Positions 60,568-64,000 of a stretch of DNA of 64,000 nt are shown piece after piece. The DNA lies in assembly GCF_009828095.1 (NCBI RefSeq), contig NZ_WTYP01000001.1:1116001-1180000 (forward strand), written 5' to 3'. The translations under genes and the position numbers were made by a program. A model generated the notes under the pieces. That model saw nothing but the letters and a program-made list of their open reading frames with translations, was not told where the DNA came from and did no database searches. The DNA is from Pontixanthobacter luteolus. GTDB taxonomy: Bacteria > Pseudomonadota > Alphaproteobacteria > Sphingomonadales > Sphingomonadaceae. Within the stretch, counting starts at the first letter, position 1. Each line of letters begins with the position of its first letter.

Positions 60568-61245
60568 ATGGAATATGATGACGTCGTAATGGGCCGCCGC
60601 AGTATCCGCGGTTATCAAGACAAGCCAGTGCCGCGCGAACTGATCGAGGAAGTGCTCAAACTCGCGATGCGCTCACCCACATCGATGAACACCCAACCAT
60701 GGCATTTTCACGTCATAACCGGCGAACCGCTCGACCGGATTCGCAAGGGCAACACTGAACGTATTCTGGCTGGTGAACCCGACAGCCGGGAATTCCGCCG
60801 CGGCGAACCGTTCGCCGGCGTGCACCGCGAACGGCAGGTCGACGTTGCCAAGCAATTGTTCGGGGCCATGGGCATCGAACGCGACGACAAGGAAAAACGC
60901 CAGGATTGGGTGCTGCGCGGTTTCCGTCAGTTCGATGCACCGGTTTGTGTGATCGTCGCCTATGACCGCGAACTATCGGGCAGCGACGACACCGCCTTCG
61001 ATTGCGGCGCGGTCACCACCGCTCTGGTTAATGCTGCATGGAGCAGAGGTCTTGGCTGCGTCATCAATTCGCAAGGGATCATGCAAAGCCCGGTCGTTCG
61101 CGAGCACGCCGGTATCCCCGATGATCAGGTAATCATGAAAGCCGTCGCCATGGGCTGGCCGGACGAAGATTTCCCTGCAAACGCTGTGATCAGCAATCGC
61201 AAGACCGTCGACGAAGCAGCGCGGTTCGTGGGTTTCGAGGACTAA
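60568..61245 (+). CDS. Nitroreductase family flavoprotein
   Basis: The 225-residue protein has the FMN-binding start RRSIRGYQDKPVPRELIEEVLKLAMRSPTSMNTQPWHFHVI, the middle region with dimer contacts, GLGCVINSQGIM, and the C-terminal VAMGWPDEDFPANAV. These are standard NfsA/NfsB-like nitroreductase (oxygen-insensitive NAD(P)H:FMN) features. The natural substrate (quinones, nitro compounds or others) is unknown. GAGAGGGTAAATCTGCAC precedes the ATG. It is 96 bases after the c-di-GMP gene and looks like its own unit. Confidence 0.9.
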   Translation: MEYDDVVMGRRSIRGYQDKPVPRELIEEVLKLAMRSPTSMNTQPWHFHVITGEPLDRIRKGNTERILAGEPDSREFRRGEPFAGVHRERQVDVAKQLFGAMGIERDDKEKRQDWVLRGFRQFDAPVCVIVAYDRELSGSDDTAFDCGAVTTALVNAAWSRGLGCVINSQGIMQSPVVREHAGIPDDQVIMKAVAMGWPDEDFPANAVISNRKTVDEAARFVGFED

Positions 61246-61363
61246 GGCCGCAACCGGCCCTGCGACCAAATTCATACAGCCACAGTGCAGTATGCCGCTG
61301 TGATGCAAGGACATATCTCTGCCATGCCCTAGCCTCCCCTGATCGTCTTCAGGGAGAGATAAA

Positions 61364-62362
61364 ATGGGTCGGATCAGGTTCTTGAGCGCAGCGGCATTGG
61401 CGTTGGCGTTGGCTTCGTGCGGTGGCGGCGACTCCTCAAGCGGATCTGGCGGCAGCACCGGCGGCGGCACTGGCGGAGGGAGCACGGGCGGTGGAAGCAG
61501 CGGCGGCGGCGGAGGTAGTAGCGGCGGCACGCCCACCCCAACCATCAGCTACACCAAGTTCGCCGAACTGACCGGCGATCGAAGCTTCAACACTGCTTGC
61601 ACGCTGATCGTCCGTTCCGGTGCATCGACCAGTGCCCCGGCAGCAACCGCTTTCGGCAATGGCCTCACCTACATTTTTGACGAATCCGCCGACACTTATT
61701 CGATCACTGCGTCAAATTTAAATCTGACATTCGCGCCGGCCGACCTGGCCAGCGAAGATGCGCAGGGATTCCGGTATGAGAAGGCCAACGCGAACGGGGG
61801 CCAGCCCGATACTTTTATCGTGTTCAACCCCGGCATCACCGTCCAACCGACAGATTATGCGCGAGTCAGCCGCGTTATCACGGCAGCTGCCGATGGTTCG
61901 CAGGAAGATTACCGCTGCGTATTCGGTGTTCCCACCGAACTTGAGGACTCACTACCAGCCGGGACAGTTTCATATTCGCAATATTTCACCACCGGCACCG
62001 CATTTCTGGAGGAAGTGGGCGGAAATCTGAGAGCCTTCAACCTGCGGTCGACAGAATTGAGCTTTGCAGCCAATCCGACGGACGGTGCGATCGACTTCAC
62101 CCTGACAGTGAAAGGCACAGAGTCCGGTACCGCGACTGTATCAGAACTCGCCACGTTCAGCGGATCGACCAGCATCGATGGTACCAACCAAAGCTTCGAC
62201 GGACTTCTGGCAGATGGAAACAATGTCGCGACCGGTTCATTTGGCGGTTGGTTCTTCGGACCGCAGGGGGCCGAAATGGCTTTTGCGTGGGGTGCGGACA
62301 TCCGCAGGGATGATGGAAGCAGGATCATCTTTGCGGCCAACACAGTCGGGTCAAACCCCTGA
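61364..62362 (+). CDS. Lipoprotein with Gly/Ser-rich linker and TbpB-like C-terminal barrel
   Basis: The 332-residue protein has a lipoprotein signal ending LALASCG (Cys19), then about 35 residues of Gly/Ser-rich linker (residues 20-54), then a beta-rich domain. Near the end, TGSFGGWFFGPQGAEMAFAWGAD has the form of the transferrin-binding-protein-B-like barrel motif (G-F-x-G-x-FFGP-x-A-E), found in Slam-dependent surface lipoproteins. Surface display and iron or haem binding are inference; the match covers only one motif. AGGGAGAGA stands before the ATG. A CCCTG/CAGGG hairpin in the leader partly covers this site. Confidence 0.65.
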   Translation: MGRIRFLSAAALALALASCGGGDSSSGSGGSTGGGTGGGSTGGGSSGGGGGSSGGTPTPTISYTKFAELTGDRSFNTACTLIVRSGASTSAPAATAFGNGLTYIFDESADTYSITASNLNLTFAPADLASEDAQGFRYEKANANGGQPDTFIVFNPGITVQPTDYARVSRVITAAADGSQEDYRCVFGVPTELEDSLPAGTVSYSQYFTTGTAFLEEVGGNLRAFNLRSTELSFAANPTDGAIDFTLTVKGTESGTATVSELATFSGSTSIDGTNQSFDGLLADGNNVATGSFGGWFFGPQGAEMAFAWGADIRRDDGSRIIFAANTVGSNP

Positions 62363-62423
62363 CACGCTGAAACCGTGCACCAATCCGTCCTGAAGCCATC
62401 AGGAACGATGACCGAAAGACAAT

Positions 62424-62472
62424 CGGGGCCGTGACCACCAGACCGCGTCTTACGGCGTTGCGGCCCCCGTTT
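62424..62472 (+). terminator. Possible terminator after the lipoprotein gene
   Basis: CGGGGCC pairs with GGCCCCCG across a loop of about 31 bases and is followed by TTTCTT. The long loop makes it a weak candidate. Confidence 0.3.
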
Positions 62473-62525
62473 CTTGCCAATTCGCAGACTTTGAAGCATG
62501 TTTCTCCGCAGGGCAGGAGAGACTT

Positions 62526-63395
62526 ATGGCAACGAAACTGGAACGCACCGCTGCAGACGGGCTGCTGGATACGCTGACAATCAGGCCAATGACACCGGCG
62601 ATTGGCGCAGAAATATTCGACATCGATCTTTCTGCGGCGAACATCGGGGAGAGTATCCCCGCCTTGCGCCAAGCCCTTCTTGCGCATGGGGTGATCTTTT
62701 TCAGAGACCAGACGCTAACGGAAGAACAGCATATCGCGCTGGCCCGCCATTTCGGCGATCTGGAAATTCATCCGGCCACGCCGAAGGATCAGGAGAACCC
62801 GGAAATCCTGCGCATTGCGCATGGCCCGAAAAGCAGGGGGCAGGAAAATTCCTGGCATTCTGACGTGACCTGGCGCGACAAACCTTCGCTCGGGTCGATC
62901 TTGCGCGCTGTCGAAGTACCTGAGGTTGGCGGCGATACCCTGTTTGCCAATATGCACCTGGCATACGAGAACCTGAGCCCCAAAATGAGGGAATTCTGCG
63001 AAGGGCTTACCGCCGTGCACGACATCGCCCGCGTGTTTGCCGGGCGCCTCGGCAAGGCACCGGAAGATCTGCACGAGAAATACCCGCCCATGTCCCACCC
63101 GGTCATCCGCACTCATCCGGAAACGGGGAAGCAGACTATTTACGTGAACACCGCCTTCACCAGCCACATCGAAGGACTGAGCGCGAAGGAAAGCCGCTGG
63201 TTGCTCGACCACCTGTTTGCAGCTGCGAGCAATCCCGAGATCCAGTGCCGCTTCCGTTGGCAGAAGGGTTCGGTCGCTTTCTGGGACAACCGGCTGTGTC
63301 AGCACTTCGCGGCGAGCGATTATTACCCTGCCCGCCGCGTGATGGAACGTGTCACGATTGCCGGTGACAAGCCATTTTATCGGAAGTCAGCCTGA
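62526..63395 (+). CDS. TauD/TfdA-family alpha-ketoglutarate-dependent dioxygenase
   Basis: The 289-residue protein has the Fe(II) ligands His111 and Asp113 in NSWHSDVTW, the distal His260 in NRLCQHFAASDYYPARRVMERV, and the 2-oxoglutarate-binding Arg near 270. The start TIRPMTPAIGAEIFDIDLS is typical of TauD/TfdA proteins. It probably hydroxylates a small sulphonate, phenoxy acid or carnitine-like substrate, but sequence cannot tell which. GGCAGGAGAG precedes the ATG. It converges on the decarboxylase gene with an 11-base gap and no visible terminator. Confidence 0.9.
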   Translation: MATKLERTAADGLLDTLTIRPMTPAIGAEIFDIDLSAANIGESIPALRQALLAHGVIFFRDQTLTEEQHIALARHFGDLEIHPATPKDQENPEILRIAHGPKSRGQENSWHSDVTWRDKPSLGSILRAVEVPEVGGDTLFANMHLAYENLSPKMREFCEGLTAVHDIARVFAGRLGKAPEDLHEKYPPMSHPVIRTHPETGKQTIYVNTAFTSHIEGLSAKESRWLLDHLFAAASNPEIQCRFRWQKGSVAFWDNRLCQHFAASDYYPARRVMERVTIAGDKPFYRKSA

Positions 63396-63406
63396 GCCGT
63401 ATGTAA

Positions 63407-64000
63407 TCAGCGCAAGCTGACGACATTGTCGCTTTCGCGCGGGTCCGCGCGGTCGCCGCGGTACAGGCTCGCCATTGGTTCGTCAGCGACATCAACCTGC
63501 TGCGCATCACCGAAACCGTTGAAACCGGTCTTCATGGCTGCGCCGTATGCACCCAGCATACCAATCTCGATATAGTCGTCGGCCTTGATGTCGCCGGGCA
63601 GCAGGAACGGGCCCTGCATGAAATCCGCATCGTCGCAGGTCGGCCCGAAGAAACTGAATTCCTCCAGCGGGTCGCGCAGATCGTCTTCCAGCGCCACAAC
63701 CGGAAACCGCCATTCAACATGGGCAGCATCGTACAGCGCGCCGTAAGCGCCATCATTGATGTACAGTTCCTCGCCGCGGCGCTTTTCGACGCGCACAATA
63801 AGCGATGAATATTCCGCGCACAGCGCCCGGCCCGGTTCGCACCACAATTCAGCATTGTACGCGATCGGCAGCTCGTAAAAATGCCGGTGAATGACGGAGA
63901 AGTAATCCTCCAGCGGGGGCGGTTCCATGCCCGGATAAACGCTCGGGAAACCGCCGCCGACATCGATCATATCGATCACGACGCTGGCATCAGCAATCGC
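63407..64000 (-). CDS. Type III PLP-dependent ornithine/lysine decarboxylase, partial (N-terminus beyond right edge)
   Basis: The last 197 residues of a fold-type-III PLP decarboxylase are visible. They hold the glycine-rich IDVGGGFPSVYPGMEPP, the PLP-phosphate Arg segment WCEPGRALCAEY, the active-site Cys loop FFGPTCDDADF, and the C-terminal EIGMLGAYGAAMKTGFNGF. These are the eukaryotic-type ODC/bacterial ornithine (lysine) decarboxylase marks; diaminopimelate decarboxylase LysA is less likely because of the CDDADF form. It makes putrescine (or cadaverine) for polyamine supply. The PLP Lys lies in the missing part. Confidence 0.9.
   Translation of the reverse strand, partial: AIADASVVIDMIDVGGGFPSVYPGMEPPPLEDYFSVIHRHFYELPIAYNAELWCEPGRALCAEYSSLIVRVEKRRGEELYINDGAYGALYDAAHVEWRFPVVALEDDLRDPLEEFSFFGPTCDDADFMQGPFLLPGDIKADDYIEIGMLGAYGAAMKTGFNGFGDAQQVDVADEPMASLYRGDRADPRESDNVVSLR

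Noticed and set aside
61425-61540. Tandem GGC/GGT/AGC repeat considered as a CRISPR or satellite
   Set aside because: It is in frame within the lipoprotein gene and codes a Gly/Ser linker; there are no spacers.

Overview
The window looks like a chromosomal stretch of an alphaproteobacterium of the order Sphingomonadales, most likely the Erythrobacter group. This is inferred from gene content and order: 5-aminolevulinate synthase (C4 haem pathway), an alphaproteobacterial AddAB, a DivL-type tyrosine pseudo-histidine-kinase, a full TTAA-N7-TTAA CtrA box, two Flp pilins, and the amgK-murU cell-wall recycling pair. Coding density is very high, many neighbouring genes overlap by 1-4 bases (ATGA, GTGA, TGATG or TTGA), and no gap between genes exceeds about 165 bases. 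I see no prophage, insertion sequence, CRISPR array or rRNA.

Left part (1-17.3 kb): a partial secA; argJ plus an inositol-monophosphatase-family gene; then a minus-strand operon divL-tsaE-amgK-murU-addB-addA-trxA, joining a cell-cycle regulator, tRNA modification, peptidoglycan recycling and recombinational repair. Upstream lies ahcY, whose leader holds a perfect 20-base palindrome, a stem-loop and a terminator-like hairpin.

Middle-left (17.4-29.1 kb): a 1-Cys/Prx5-type peroxiredoxin, folE, a hemerythrin, a small zinc metallopeptidase, tRNA-Arg(ACG), mutT, two Flp pilin genes, an M48 lipoprotein protease, accA, xerD, a coupled small membrane protein and 611-residue secreted protein of unknown function, aroK-aroB, and a metal-dependent cyclase-family hydrolase.

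Centre (29.1-41.2 kb): a probable 16-member minus-strand operon for propionyl-CoA to succinyl-CoA conversion (pccB, mce, mcm, pccA), with bioB to make the biotin that PccA needs, an enoyl-CoA hydratase, a glutathione S-transferase, a haem-dependent N-demethylase-like protein, a CsaA-type tRNA-binding protein and several orphan small genes slotted in by overlap. One of these insertions carries a diverged 86-base duplicate of the 3' end of mcm behind a ydcZ-type transporter gene.

Right part (41.2-64 kb): an NAD-dependent reductase, gor, an MFS transporter, pgi, lepB-rnc-era, an MgtC/DUF4010 membrane protein, topA, a membrane protein, dprA, plsY, murI, hemA, a PAS-GGDEF-EAL-PilZ cyclic-di-GMP protein behind the CtrA box, a nitroreductase, a Gly/Ser-linked lipoprotein with a TbpB-like C-terminus, a TauD-family dioxygenase, and a partial ornithine/lysine decarboxylase cut by the right edge.

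The most interesting signals are the mcm 3'-end duplication around ydcZ, the ahcY regulatory leader, the DivL homologue (Tyr569 in place of the H-box His), and the CtrA box in front of the c-di-GMP protein. No wholly new multi-gene system is evident.
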